A stretch of DNA of 64,000 nt from Mycolicibacterium goodii (GTDB lineage: Bacteria > Actinomycetota > Actinomycetes > Mycobacteriales > Mycobacteriaceae), in the NCBI RefSeq assembly GCF_022370755.2, contig NZ_CP092364.2:4960001-5024000 (forward strand), written 5' to 3'. The notes under the pieces were generated by a model that was not told the DNA's origin, made no database searches, and saw nothing but the letters and a program-made list of their open reading frames with translations. Shown one piece after another: positions 12,536-21,158 of this stretch. A program made the translations under genes and the position numbers. Within the stretch, counting starts at the first letter, position 1, and the number at the start of each line of letters is the position of its first letter.

Positions 12536-13903
12536 ATGGTCGAGATCGACAGTCGCCCCGCGACGGAGTTGCCGCTCGCGCCGCGCAATCCGCTGCCCTA
12601 CCGCGAGCAGATCCGCTGCCTGCGCTCGTTCGTCGACGGTATGCGGAGATTGTCTGACGCCGGTGGCCCGGTCACCCGCATCGTCCTGGGACCGCGTCGG
12701 CTGCTGCCTCAGGCGCTGCTGATCACGTCGCCGCAGGGCGCCCACGATGTACTGAGTCTTCCCGACTCGGTCGCCGATCGCGGCGGGTCCCGCAACATGC
12801 GCGAACTGCAGCGCCTGATGGGCGGCAATCTCCTTGACCTGACTCATGATCGGTGGTTGCCACGGCGGCGCACATTGCAGCCGCTGTTCACCAAGAAGCA
12901 TGTGCCCAGCTTCGCCGGCCATATGGCGGCCGCGGCACAAACGGTGGCCGACTCATGGGTCGACGGAGCGACCGTCGATCTGGACAAGGCGTGCCGGGCC
13001 TTGACCTTACGGGCCCTGGGACGCTCGGTGTTCGGCGTCGACCTCGACGATCGTGCCGAAGACGTCGGCCCTGCGTTGCGCACTTCGCTGTCGTGGGTGT
13101 CCGACCGTACGGTGCGGCCCGTGAACCTGCCGCAGTGGGTGCCCACCCCGGCACAACGCAAGGCTCGTGCAGGAAACGCCGTCATGCACGGCCTTGCCAC
13201 CGAGATCCTCGCGGATGTGCGCGCGGATCCCGACCTCGACGCGCCGTTGGTGCGCGCACTGCTGGAGGCCCGCGACCCGGAGACGGGACGCGGCCTCACC
13301 GATGCCGAGATCTGCGACGAGTTGGTGCTTTTCGTGCTAGCGGGACACGACACCACGTCGACGACGGTGTGCTACGCGCTTTGGGCGCTGGGCCGTAACC
13401 CCGAGATTCAGGGCCGCGTGCACGCCGAGGTCGCCGCCCTCGGTGACCGTGAACTGACCACCGACGACGTCGGCAAGCTCACCTACACGGTGTGGGTTTT
13501 GCACGAGGCGCTGAGGCTGTGCCCACCGGGGGCCGCGACGACACGGATGCTCAACAAGGACGTCGCCGTCGACGGCTATCGTGCCGAGGCAGGCACCATC
13601 GCGATCGTCAACTTCTACGTCATGCACCGCAACCCGGCCCTGTGGGACCACCCGGAGCAGTTCGACCCCGAGCGGTTCAGCCCGGAGCGTTCGGTGGGCC
13701 GGAACCGTTGGCAGTACCTGCCTTTCGGTGGCGGGCCACGCTCGTGCATCGGCGATCACTTCGCGATGCTGGAGGCCACGTTGGCGTTGGCCACCGTCGT
13801 GCGCGCGGTGTCCGTCGAGTCCCAGGAATCCGACTTCCCGGTGGAGACCCCCTTCACCGTGATCGCCGCGGCGCCGGTTTTGGCCCGTGTCACCAGGAGG
13901 TAA
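12536..13903 (+). CDS. Cytochrome P450
   Basis: A 455-residue haem-thiolate monooxygenase. The I-helix oxygen-activation motif is AGHDTTSTT, the K-helix ExxR is EALRLCP, the PERF-like segment is [11 protein letters not shown], and the haem ligand is Cys404 in [10 protein letters not shown]. Length and the PERF region make it closer to eukaryote-like/CYP102-type or CYP132/135-like groups than to short bacterial P450s. Substrate unknown. No ferredoxin or reductase gene is adjacent. It is followed five bases later by a DUF3303-type small gene with a strong ribosome-binding site, likely cotranscribed. Confidence 0.93.
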   Translation: MVEIDSRPATELPLAPRNPLPYREQIRCLRSFVDGMRRLSDAGGPVTRIVLGPRRLLPQALLITSPQGAHDVLSLPDSVADRGGSRNMRELQRLMGGNLLDLTHDRWLPRRRTLQPLFTKKHVPSFAGHMAAAAQTVADSWVDGATVDLDKACRALTLRALGRSVFGVDLDDRAEDVGPALRTSLSWVSDRTVRPVNLPQWVPTPAQRKARAGNAVMHGLATEILADVRADPDLDAPLVRALLEARDPETGRGLTDAEICDELVLFVLAGHDTTSTTVCYALWALGRNPEIQGRVHAEVAALGDRELTTDDVGKLTYTVWVLHEALRLCPPGAATTRMLNKDVAVDGYRAEAGTIAIVNFYVMHRNPALWDHPEQFDPERFSPERSVGRNRWQYLPFGGGPRSCIGDHFAMLEATLALATVVRAVSVESQESDFPVETPFTVIAAAPVLARVTRR

Positions 13904-13908
13904 CCGCA

Positions 13909-14178
13909 ATGAAGTTCATCGTGCACTGGACGCAGTCGCAGGCCGGCTTCCGCGATGCGGTCGACAAGTTCAAGAAGACCGGTGCCCAGGTGCCCGAGGG
14001 GGTGACGTTGCTGGGCCGTTGGTGGGGCATGAACGGGCAGGGCTTCGCCATCGTCGAGACCGACGATGCCAAGGCGATGTTCGAGTCCGCGGCCGAATGG
14101 GGGGAGTTCCTCACGATGGACGTCACCCCTGCCGTCGAGGACGCCGAGGCCGGTGAGGTTCTGGCGAAGCTCTACTGA
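13909..14178 (+). CDS. DUF3303-type small protein
   Basis: An 89-residue protein (MKFIVHWTQSQAGFRDAVDK..., GRWWGMNGQGFAIVETDDA) with the pattern of DUF3303/ferredoxin-like alpha-beta proteins that often sit beside oxidoreductases. The start is well supported by AGGAGG at 13895-13900. It lies five bases after the P450 and presumably shares its mRNA. Function unknown; a ligand-binding or monooxygenase-like dimeric barrel role is possible, but no catalytic residue can be named. Confidence 0.8.
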   Translation: MKFIVHWTQSQAGFRDAVDKFKKTGAQVPEGVTLLGRWWGMNGQGFAIVETDDAKAMFESAAEWGEFLTMDVTPAVEDAEAGEVLAKLY

Positions 14179-14189
14179 GGCAGGGTGGT

Positions 14190-15650
14190 TCAGACGCCGG
14201 CCGGCATCGCCGGCCGCGCGTCGAAGCCGACCAGTGCCTGCACGACGTGGGCGACCCGGAATGCCGTCGCCTCGTCGTGCGGATGGCTGACGATCTGGAC
14301 TCCCGTGGGCACCCCTTCGCCGGACAGCCCACTGGGCACCGAGAGCACCGCGCAGTGGTTGGCCACATTGAAGGGGCTGGTCATGTGGCCTTCCCAGTAG
14401 TGCTCGCGGTGACCGGCTTCGGTGTCGATGCCGTCGAGGTAGTCACCGTCGGCGCGCAGCGACGTCACGGCCGACGTCGGGCACAGCAGGACGTCGATGT
14501 CGCGCATGGCGACCGCCAGTTCGTGCTGTACGCGGGCGTCTGCGGCCAGTGACTGCACCAGCGGACAACGCTGCGCCGCGGCTGCCGCGTCCTCGATGAA
14601 CCTTCGGGTATAGGCCGCGAGTTCGCCTTCGCCGCCCCGGGTTTCGCGCACCATGGCGGGGCCGAGGATGTGACCGAAGTGCGCGAAGATCGTGTCCCTG
14701 ATCTGCGCGGTGGTCCAGGGCAGCGCAACGTCGACGATCTCCGCGCCGGCCCCGCCGAGCAACTCGGCCACCGCACGCGTGTTGGCGGCGACGGACTGCG
14801 CGACGGGGAAGTCGCCGAGGTGCACGGACAGTCCGATCCGCAGACCCTGCACGCCGCCGGTCCGCAGTGGCGACCGATTCACCGGGCCCCACGACGCGTG
14901 GTCGACGGCGTGACGGCCCGCCATGACCGCGCTCAGCAATGCGACGTCGGCCACGGTGCGGCCCATCGGTCCGTCGCCGCGGTACCAGTCCGCGGCCAGG
15001 GGTGGCACGCCCGGGATGCGTCCGTACGGCGCCTTGTACCCGACCGTGCCGGTGAAACCCGCGGGAATGCGGGTGGATCCGGCGATGTCGGACGCAGTGG
15101 CCAGCGTGGTGAACCCGGCGGCCAGCGCCGCACCCGCGCCGCCGGACGAGCCGCCCGGTGAGGTCTGGGGGTTCCACGGGTTGCGGGTGATGCCCCACAT
15201 GGGTGAGTGGGTGACGGTGGCGCAGCTGAACTCCGGGCTGGTGGTGCGCGCGTGGATGATGCCACCGGCGGCCTTGATCCGTTCGACGACGGGATGGTCA
15301 TGCTCGGCGATACGCCCGCGGTGTGCCGCGAGCCCCTGCTCCAGGCGCAGGCCGGCGATGCCGTGCTTCTCCTTGGTGGCCACGGTCAGCCCCAGCAGCG
15401 GCGGGGGCTCGTCGCCGGACGCCGCGCACCGCGTGTAGATGTCGGCGGCCGCGCGGGCCTGTGCCCGTGCGTCGTCGAACAGGGTCTCGGTGAAGGCGTT
15501 GACACCGGTGGTGCGGTCCCCGTTCTGCGCCTCGATCTGCGCGATCTGTGCATCGAGCACATCCAGCGGCGAGAGTTCGCGGCTGCGGAAGGCTCTTCTG
15601 GCCTCGGTGGCGCTCAGATACGCCAACGGTGTCATGACGCCTGTGCCCAT
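14190..15650 (-). CDS. Amidase (amidase signature family)
   Basis: A 486-residue amide hydrolase with the Ser-cisSer-Lys triad: Lys in TVATKEKHG, the Gly/Ser signature SPGGSSGGAGAALAAG, and the nucleophile region ASDIAGSTRIPAGF. Substrate unknown. Its start (ATG 15650; ATG 15635 alternative) overlaps the stop of the M20 amidohydrolase by one base, so both are made from one mRNA with the MHS transporter upstream. The 3' end holds a GC hairpin (14198-14216) next to the convergent DUF3303 gene. Together with the neighbours it suggests stepwise cleavage of an imported amide or ureide. Confidence 0.92.
   Translation of the reverse strand: MGTGVMTPLAYLSATEARRAFRSRELSPLDVLDAQIAQIEAQNGDRTTGVNAFTETLFDDARAQARAAADIYTRCAASGDEPPPLLGLTVATKEKHGIAGLRLEQGLAAHRGRIAEHDHPVVERIKAAGGIIHARTTSPEFSCATVTHSPMWGITRNPWNPQTSPGGSSGGAGAALAAGFTTLATASDIAGSTRIPAGFTGTVGYKAPYGRIPGVPPLAADWYRGDGPMGRTVADVALLSAVMAGRHAVDHASWGPVNRSPLRTGGVQGLRIGLSVHLGDFPVAQSVAANTRAVAELLGGAGAEIVDVALPWTTAQIRDTIFAHFGHILGPAMVRETRGGEGELAAYTRRFIEDAAAAAQRCPLVQSLAADARVQHELAVAMRDIDVLLCPTSAVTSLRADGDYLDGIDTEAGHREHYWEGHMTSPFNVANHCAVLSVPSGLSGEGVPTGVQIVSHPHDEATAFRVAHVVQALVGFDARPAMPAGV
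14198..14216. terminator. GC-rich hairpin at the convergent amidase/DUF3303 ends
   Basis: Perfect 8-bp arms CGGCCGGC (14198-14205) and GCCGGCCG (14209-14216) close a 3-nt loop. The hairpin lies inside the last codons of the amidase and 19 bases past the DUF3303 stop, a position suited to ending the P450 transcript. There is no T-tract. It could also be chance in GC-rich coding DNA. Confidence 0.35.
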
Positions 15651-16909
15651 CAGGCCACCGTCTCCGGGGCGAGCGCACCGTGCACCATCTCCCAGGCCAC
15701 TCCGGTCAGTGCGTCGACCCCGGCGACCATGTCGTCGTCGGTGCTGAACTCACGCTCACAGTGGCTGACCCCGTCGACCGACGGGATGAACATCATCACG
15801 GTGGGCACGATGCGGTTCATGGGCACCGAGTCGTGCCCGGCCATGGTGCGGATGGGCCGTACGCTGAGCCCGAGGTCGGCGGCGACCTTCTGGGTCAGCT
15901 CGATGCCTGCCTGCGGGAAGCGCTGGATGTCGCGGATGTCGAAGTCGCGCACGTTGATCCGGATGTCGTGCTCTTCGGCGATCTTGGCGATGTCGGCGAG
16001 CAGGCTCGACCGCGCGGCCACGACGATGTCGGGTGAGGCCGAGCGCAGGTCGGCCACCAGGTGCACGCGGCGGGGCACCACGATCGGTGAGTTGGGTTCG
16101 ACCGTGAAGCGGCCGACCGACGACACGATCGCCTCGTCCTCGAACTGGCCGACGACGTCGTGCACCAGCAGTACCACCTTGCTGGCGGCCACCAGGGCGT
16201 CGCGGCGGTCGGCCATCGCGGTGGCACCGGTGTGTGACTGCTCGCCGAGCACCTCGATGTCGAGTTTCTGCGTGTACCAGGAGTAGTCGACCGCGCCGAG
16301 CGCGATGCCCTCGCGCTCCAGGATGCGGCCCTGCTCGATGTGGATCTCGGCGTAGCCGGCGACCTCGGGCCGCGGATCGGTGCCGCGGTAGCCGATCTGG
16401 GCCAGCGCCTCGGCGACCGAGACACCCGAAAGGTCACGGACCGAAAGCATCTCGTCTTCGTCCATGAGTCCCGCGAACACCGAGGACCCCATGATCGACG
16501 GGGCGAACCTGCCGCCTTCTTCGTTGAACCAGTTGACGACCGCGAGGTTGTACCGCACCTCCCCGGTGTCGGTGCCGGTGCCGCCCTTGATCCGTTGTTC
16601 GACGCGTTCGGCCGCGTGCAGTGCGGCGATGACGCCGTAGGCGCCGTCGAAACGCCCGCCGAGCGGCTGGGAGTCCAGGTGCGACCCGATCAGGATGTAC
16701 GGCGCGCCCGGGACGAATTCGACGAGCGCGAACATGTTTCCGATGCCGTCGACGCGCAGTTCCCACCCGCGATGGGCGGCGAACGCGGCGAACCAGTCGC
16801 GGCTCAGTTTGTCCTCCGGGGTGGCGGCCTGCCGGTCGACACCGTTGTTCTCGGTGGCGCCGAAGGTGGCGACGTGATGGAAGTCGGCGAGAAATGCGTG
16901 TGCAGACAT
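15650..16909 (-). CDS. M20-family amidohydrolase (N-carbamoyl-amino acid/allantoate amidohydrolase type)
   Basis: A 419-residue zinc-dependent enzyme of the hydantoinase/carbamoylase branch. Metal and catalytic motifs: SHLDSQPLGGRFDGAYGV, the glutamate pair in WFNEEGGRFAPS, and the ligand His in YAEIHIEQG. Members hydrolyse N-carbamoyl amino acids, allantoate or ureidoglycolate. The exact substrate cannot be read from the sequence. It lies between the MHS transporter (28 bases upstream) and the amidase (1-base overlap) in one operon behind a LysR gene. Confidence 0.9.
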   Translation of the reverse strand: MSAHAFLADFHHVATFGATENNGVDRQAATPEDKLSRDWFAAFAAHRGWELRVDGIGNMFALVEFVPGAPYILIGSHLDSQPLGGRFDGAYGVIAALHAAERVEQRIKGGTGTDTGEVRYNLAVVNWFNEEGGRFAPSIMGSSVFAGLMDEDEMLSVRDLSGVSVAEALAQIGYRGTDPRPEVAGYAEIHIEQGRILEREGIALGAVDYSWYTQKLDIEVLGEQSHTGATAMADRRDALVAASKVVLLVHDVVGQFEDEAIVSSVGRFTVEPNSPIVVPRRVHLVADLRSASPDIVVAARSSLLADIAKIAEEHDIRINVRDFDIRDIQRFPQAGIELTQKVAADLGLSVRPIRTMAGHDSVPMNRIVPTVMMFIPSVDGVSHCEREFSTDDDMVAGVDALTGVAWEMVHGALAPETVA

Positions 16910-16937
16910 GGTGATTCCTTGGTTGTCGGGTTCGTGC

Positions 16938-18290
16938 TCAGCCGATGCGGCGGCGGGTTTCGGGCACCCGCGCGAATATCAGCAGGAGCAGGACCACCGC
17001 GGCGGCCGCGGCCATGTAGTAGCCGGGGGCGGCGTCGAGTTCGGTCGAGGACACCAGCATCGTGCCGATGAACGGCGCGGTCCCGCCGAACACCGCGTAG
17101 GCGACGTTGTAGCTGATCGCCGCGGACGTGAAACGTGTTGCCGTGGTGAAGACCTCGACGAAGAACGTGTAGCACCCGCCGCCGTAGATGCACAGCGGCA
17201 CCACGAACAGCAGCTGCCCCACCATCGCGAGCCCCAGCGACCCGCTGGTGACCAGCATGAAGCACGGGATGGACAGCACCGCGATGGTGGCCGATCCGGC
17301 GATCAGCATGGGCTTGCGTCCCACGCGGTCGCCGATGATGCCGCCGACGGGCAACAGCAGCGCGTAGAACGCCATGGCGATCGCGTTGATCAGCAACGAC
17401 TGTTCGCGGCTCAGATTTCCGGTGGTCTGGACGTAGGAGACGAAATAGCCCGAGAGGAAGTAGAAGCCCATGGCCGTCAACCCCATGACGAAGATGACCT
17501 GCGCCATCCGGACCTTGTTCTCGCGGAACGTCTCCCGGATCGGGCTGAACTCCTTGTGCTCGTGCTTGGCCAGCACCTGCTTGAACGCCTCGGATTCCTC
17601 GGTCTTGGCGCGGATCCACACACCGAAGACCGCGAGCGGCAGCGCGAGCAGGAACGGGATGCGCCACCCGTAGGATTCGAACGCGGCGGCCGGCATGGTC
17701 GAGGACAGGATCAGGATCAGCGTGCCGCCCACCACTGACGGCAGCGCGGTCGCGGCGATCGTGATGTTGAGCCAGAACCCGCGGCGGTCCAGTGGCGCGT
17801 GCTCGAAGACGAACGCGGGAGCACCGACGGATTCGCCGCCCGCGGAAAAGCCCTGGATCAGCCGGCACGTGACGAGCAGGATGGGCGCGGCGATGCCGAT
17901 GCTGGCGTGTGTCGGCAGCATGCCGATCAGGGCGGTGGCCGTGCCGATCAGCAACAGTGTGAGAAACAGGACCTTGCGGCGACCGATGCGGTCACCGAGG
18001 GCGCCGAAGAACAGCCCGCCCAGTGGGCGCACGAAGAACGCCACGCCGAACGTGGCGAAGGTCGCGAGCAGACCGGCCAAGCTGCTGCCGCCGGGGAAGA
18101 ACAGCTTCGCCAGCGTCACCGCGGACAGGCCGTAGAGGGTGAAGTCGTAGAACTCGATGAACTGTCCGATGCCGCCCCCGGCGAGCACCCGTTTCTGCAT
18201 GCCGGTGCTGGGCTGCTTGTCGGACGGCTGCGACGCGGTGGGGGCGGTATCGGGGATTTCTGCGGCTTCCGGCTGTTCTGTCTTTGTCAT
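16938..18290 (-). CDS. MFS transporter, metabolite:H+ symporter (MHS/ProP-like) family
   Basis: A 450-residue, 12-helix permease. It has the MHS signature region IGQFIEFYDFTLYGLSAV in TM1, FVRPLGGLFFGALGDRIGRRK in the TM2-3 loop, and RLIQGFSAGGESVG in TM4. Such proteins import organic acids, betaines or dicarboxylates with protons. The ATG at 18290 is preferred; upstream in-frame sequence is not MFS-like and overlaps the operator region. It is the first structural gene of the transporter-amidohydrolase-amidase operon and presumably imports that substrate. Confidence 0.9.
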   Translation of the reverse strand: MTKTEQPEAAEIPDTAPTASQPSDKQPSTGMQKRVLAGGGIGQFIEFYDFTLYGLSAVTLAKLFFPGGSSLAGLLATFATFGVAFFVRPLGGLFFGALGDRIGRRKVLFLTLLLIGTATALIGMLPTHASIGIAAPILLVTCRLIQGFSAGGESVGAPAFVFEHAPLDRRGFWLNITIAATALPSVVGGTLILILSSTMPAAAFESYGWRIPFLLALPLAVFGVWIRAKTEESEAFKQVLAKHEHKEFSPIRETFRENKVRMAQVIFVMGLTAMGFYFLSGYFVSYVQTTGNLSREQSLLINAIAMAFYALLLPVGGIIGDRVGRKPMLIAGSATIAVLSIPCFMLVTSGSLGLAMVGQLLFVVPLCIYGGGCYTFFVEVFTTATRFTSAAISYNVAYAVFGGTAPFIGTMLVSSTELDAAPGYYMAAAAAVVLLLLIFARVPETRRRIG

Positions 18291-18376
18291 GTGGGCTCTC
18301 AGTCGTCGGAGATCCTGGTTGGGCCCCAGCATTGTGACCGCGCTCTCACAAGTCCAACGAAAACAATTGCACAACC

Positions 18377-18397
18377 TGATCGACAGAATCGATCAGC
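18377..18397. promoter_or_regulatory. 7-7-7 inverted repeat upstream of the MHS transporter operon (operator or terminator)
   Basis: Perfect 7-bp arms CTGATCG (18377-18383) and CGATCAG (18391-18397) flank a 7-base spacer. The repeat spans the stop codon of the LysR gene (18393) and lies about 90 bases before the transporter start. It may be the LysR operator for the amide operon or a U-less terminator of LysR. An arrangement of the same geometry and position occurs at the second LysR locus (62245-62265). Confidence 0.45.
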
Positions 18398-19313
18398 GCT
18401 GGACTGTCGCGGCATGGAGGTCCACACACACGTCTTCGACCGCCTTGGCCTTCCGGGTCAGGCGCGCGTCGCGCAGGCGCACCAGAACCACTTCGATGGG
18501 CGGGACGTCGTCGGCCAGGTCGAGGGCGACGATCCGCCGCCCGGCGTACGTGAGGTCGTGGACCAGCCGCCGGTTCAGCACCGAGTAGCCCTGTCCCAGC
18601 CCCACGTAGGAGCGCACCGTCTCGTATCCGGACACGAAGTGCCGGATACGAGGCCTCAGCCCGAGGCGCTTGAAGATGTCGAGGTAGTACTCGCGGCTGT
18701 GCTTGAGGTCGAGGAGCACGAACGGTTCGTCCTCGAAATCGCGGAGGTGTACCGCCTGCTCGGGGCGGGCCGCGCGCGGATGGTCGGCCGAGACCAGCAC
18801 GTGCGGCGGGATGCGTTCGAGCGTCCGGTAGTCGAACTCGGTGCCGACGCCGAGGTCGTACATCACCGCGATTTCGCAGATGCCGTCGCGCACGGCGCGC
18901 ATGAGCGTTTCCTGGTCGCCCTCCAGGAAGGTCAGCTTGATGCCGGGGTGACGTTTCTCGACGGCGGTGAGGATGTTCGGCGCGTGAAACGGTGCGATGG
19001 GCGAGAAGATGCCCACCACGAGATCGCCGACGAGTTCCTCACGTTCGGCGCGCACCGACTGGTACAACTGGTCGGCATCCTCCAGGACGGTCTTGGCACC
19101 GATCAGCAGTCTGCGGCCCTCGGCGGTGAGGCGCAGGCCACGGCTGGAGAGCCGCTGGAACAGCTCGGCGCCGACCTCGCGCTCGAGCTGGTGGATCGCC
19201 GCCGACAGCGTCGACTGGGTGACGTTGAGGTCGAGCGCGGCCGCCCGCATGTTCTCGTGCCGCGCGACGGCCGTGAAGTACCGCAATTGCACGAGGGTGA
19301 ACGACTTCGCCAT
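18393..19313 (-). CDS. LysR-family transcriptional regulator (amide operon/BVMO divergon)
   Basis: A 306-residue regulator. The N-terminal winged HTH covers about residues 1-62 (LVQLRYFTAVARHENMRAA, NVTQSTLSAAIHQLE), followed by an alpha/beta effector domain. It is encoded upstream of, and on the same strand as, the transporter-amidohydrolase-amidase operon, and is divergent from the flavin monooxygenase across 71 bases. It may control either. An inverted repeat (19317-19336) in the divergent gap is a plausible binding site. Confidence 0.9.
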   Translation of the reverse strand: MAKSFTLVQLRYFTAVARHENMRAAALDLNVTQSTLSAAIHQLEREVGAELFQRLSSRGLRLTAEGRRLLIGAKTVLEDADQLYQSVRAEREELVGDLVVGIFSPIAPFHAPNILTAVEKRHPGIKLTFLEGDQETLMRAVRDGICEIAVMYDLGVGTEFDYRTLERIPPHVLVSADHPRAARPEQAVHLRDFEDEPFVLLDLKHSREYYLDIFKRLGLRPRIRHFVSGYETVRSYVGLGQGYSVLNRRLVHDLTYAGRRIVALDLADDVPPIEVVLVRLRDARLTRKAKAVEDVCVDLHAATVQR

Positions 19314-19316
19314 GTC

Positions 19317-19336
19317 CGAATCATTATCCCGATTCG
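19317..19336. promoter_or_regulatory. Inverted repeat in the LysR/monooxygenase divergent promoter
   Basis: Arms CGAATC (19317-19322) and GATTCG (19331-19336) with an 8-base spacer sit just upstream of the LysR start in the 71-bp gap shared with the monooxygenase gene. LysR proteins usually bind such a dyad in their own divergent promoter. On the other side, TACTGT at 19372-19377 is a -10 candidate eight bases before the monooxygenase ATG, fitting a leaderless mRNA. Confidence 0.4.
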
Positions 19337-19384
19337 CCGGAAGGTCTCGACAAAATACCCGGTACCTGCGGTACTGTCTGCGGC

Positions 19385-20869
19385 ATGCGATCGGGGGTGC
19401 ACGACGCGGTGATCGTCGGGGCCGGCTTTGCCGGAATCGGGGCGGCGATCCAGCTCAAACGGATGAAGTTCGACGATTTCGTGGTCCTGGAACGCGAAGA
19501 CGACCTGGGCGGCACCTGGTACGTCAACCACTACCCCGGCTTGGCCGTCGACGTGCCCACCACGACGTACTCGTATTTCTTCGAGCCCAATCCGAACTGG
19601 TCACGACTGTTCTCCACGGGCACCGAAATCAAGAACTACGCCGACGACGTGGCCGACAAGTACGACGTCCGCCGCCACATCCGCTTCAACACCACCGTCA
19701 CCGGCGCCCGATGGGACGAAGACGACGCCGTCTGGCGGCTTTCGCTCGCCGGTGGCGAGCAACTGCGGGCGCGTTTTCTGATCACCGCCACCGGGTTCCT
19801 GTCCCAGCCGCGCACTCCCGACATCCCGGGCATCACCGAATTCGACGGCAAGGTCATCCACACCACCGACTGGGACGACGAGTACTCACTGCACGGCCGT
19901 CGCGTCGCCATCATCGGCACCGGCGCCACCGCCGTGCAGCTGATCCCTGAACTGGCCGAGCGCGTCGCCGAGCTGACGGTCTACCAGCGCACCCCGATCT
20001 GGGTGGTGCCGAAGATCGACGTGCGGTTCCCGCCTGCGATCAAGAGGCTGTTCACGCGCGCCCCGCTGACCCAGCGCGCGCTGCGCGCGTTCACCGACGC
20101 CATCTACGCGTTCATGGTCGACACCGCCGTGCTCAAACACCGGTACTTCCGTCGGCTCAACATCGCCGCGGCCGACCTCGGCCGGCTGCACCTGGCGGCA
20201 TCGATCCGGGATCGCGACCTGCGCCGCAAGCTGACGCCTGACTACGACTTCGGTTGCAAACGGCCCACATTCTCCAACAGCTACTACCGCGCGTTCACCA
20301 AGCCGCACGTGCACCTGCAGGCCGACGGGATCGACCACATCGAGCCTGACGGGATCGTCAACGCCGACGGTGGCAAGACCGTGATCGACACGCTGGTGCT
20401 CGCGACCGGATTCGATTTGTGGGAGGCCAACTTCCCGGCGATCGAGGTGATCGGCAGGCAGGAGCGCAACCTCGGCAAGTGGTGGCGCCAGACGAGATTC
20501 CAGGCGTACCAGGGCGTCTCGATGCCGCACTTCCCCAACTACCTGAGCCTGGCGAGCCCGTATGCGTTCCTCGGCCTGAACTTCTTCAACACCATGGAGT
20601 ACCAGATGCGGCTCATGGAGCGGCTGTTCGGTGAGGTGAAGCGGCGTGGGGCGCGAACCTTCGAGGTCACCGAGGACGCCAATCGGCGATACCTCGACCG
20701 GATGACCGACCTTCTCGGTGATTCACTGTTCACCCTCGGCAACTGCGCATCGGCACGGTCGTACTATTTCAATCCGAGCGGCGAGGCAACGCTGCTCCGG
20801 CCGATGACGACCCGAAGGGCCGTCGTGGAAGCCTCACGATTCCCGTTGAGCGACTACATCTTTGCCTGA
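19385..20869 (+). CDS. FAD/NADPH monooxygenase, Baeyer-Villiger type
   Basis: A 494-residue flavoprotein monooxygenase. The FAD Rossmann motif is VIVGAGFAGIGAA near the N-terminus, with EREDDLGGTWYVNHYPG after it. The BVMO fingerprint is FDGKVIHTTDWDDEY, followed by the NADPH motif VAIIGTGATAVQ. Such enzymes insert oxygen into ketones or oxidise S/N atoms; the mycobacterial relatives include EthA-like proteins. Substrate unknown. It shares a 71-bp promoter region with the LysR gene and is followed 16 bases later by a small membrane protein gene. Confidence 0.92.
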   Translation: MRSGVHDAVIVGAGFAGIGAAIQLKRMKFDDFVVLEREDDLGGTWYVNHYPGLAVDVPTTTYSYFFEPNPNWSRLFSTGTEIKNYADDVADKYDVRRHIRFNTTVTGARWDEDDAVWRLSLAGGEQLRARFLITATGFLSQPRTPDIPGITEFDGKVIHTTDWDDEYSLHGRRVAIIGTGATAVQLIPELAERVAELTVYQRTPIWVVPKIDVRFPPAIKRLFTRAPLTQRALRAFTDAIYAFMVDTAVLKHRYFRRLNIAAADLGRLHLAASIRDRDLRRKLTPDYDFGCKRPTFSNSYYRAFTKPHVHLQADGIDHIEPDGIVNADGGKTVIDTLVLATGFDLWEANFPAIEVIGRQERNLGKWWRQTRFQAYQGVSMPHFPNYLSLASPYAFLGLNFFNTMEYQMRLMERLFGEVKRRGARTFEVTEDANRRYLDRMTDLLGDSLFTLGNCASARSYYFNPSGEATLLRPMTTRRAVVEASRFPLSDYIFA

Positions 20870-20885
20870 CCAGAGAGGATCATCC

Positions 20886-21158
20886 ATGACACAAGACAAG
20901 AAGAACTCCACCGTGGCCAGACTTGCCGGCCTCGGCCTGGCCGGTGTCGGCCTCGCGCACTTCGCCAGGCCGCAATTGTTCGAGTCGATCACCACACCGG
21001 CATTCCCGCGCGATACCCGTAAGCACATCTACACCAACGGCGGCATCGAGACCGTGCTGGGGCTGGCGCTGAGCACCCCCAAGACGCGGCGGCTCGGGAC
21101 CATCGGAACCCTCGGCTATCTCACCTACCTCGCCGGCAACGCCGTCCGTAACCGGTAG
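20886..21158 (+). CDS. Small predicted membrane protein downstream of BVMO
   Basis: A 90-residue protein with two weakly hydrophobic stretches (VARLAGLGLAGVGLAHF and TIGTLGYLTYLAGNAV) and a conserved-looking centre (RPQLFESITTPAFP, YTNGGIETVLG). The pattern resembles small DoxX-like or uncharacterised mycobacterial membrane proteins. The ATG at 20886 follows GAGAGGA with proper spacing. It is probably cotranscribed with the monooxygenase. Its last 34 bases overlap the convergent TetR gene. Function unknown. Confidence 0.7.
   Translation: MTQDKKNSTVARLAGLGLAGVGLAHFARPQLFESITTPAFPRDTRKHIYTNGGIETVLGLALSTPKTRRLGTIGTLGYLTYLAGNAVRNR

Noticed and set aside
17799..19412. 537-codon plus-strand frame across the MHS transporter and LysR genes
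   Set aside because: It spans two well-recognised minus-strand genes and has low-complexity Gly/Arg/Glu composition, so it is a shadow.
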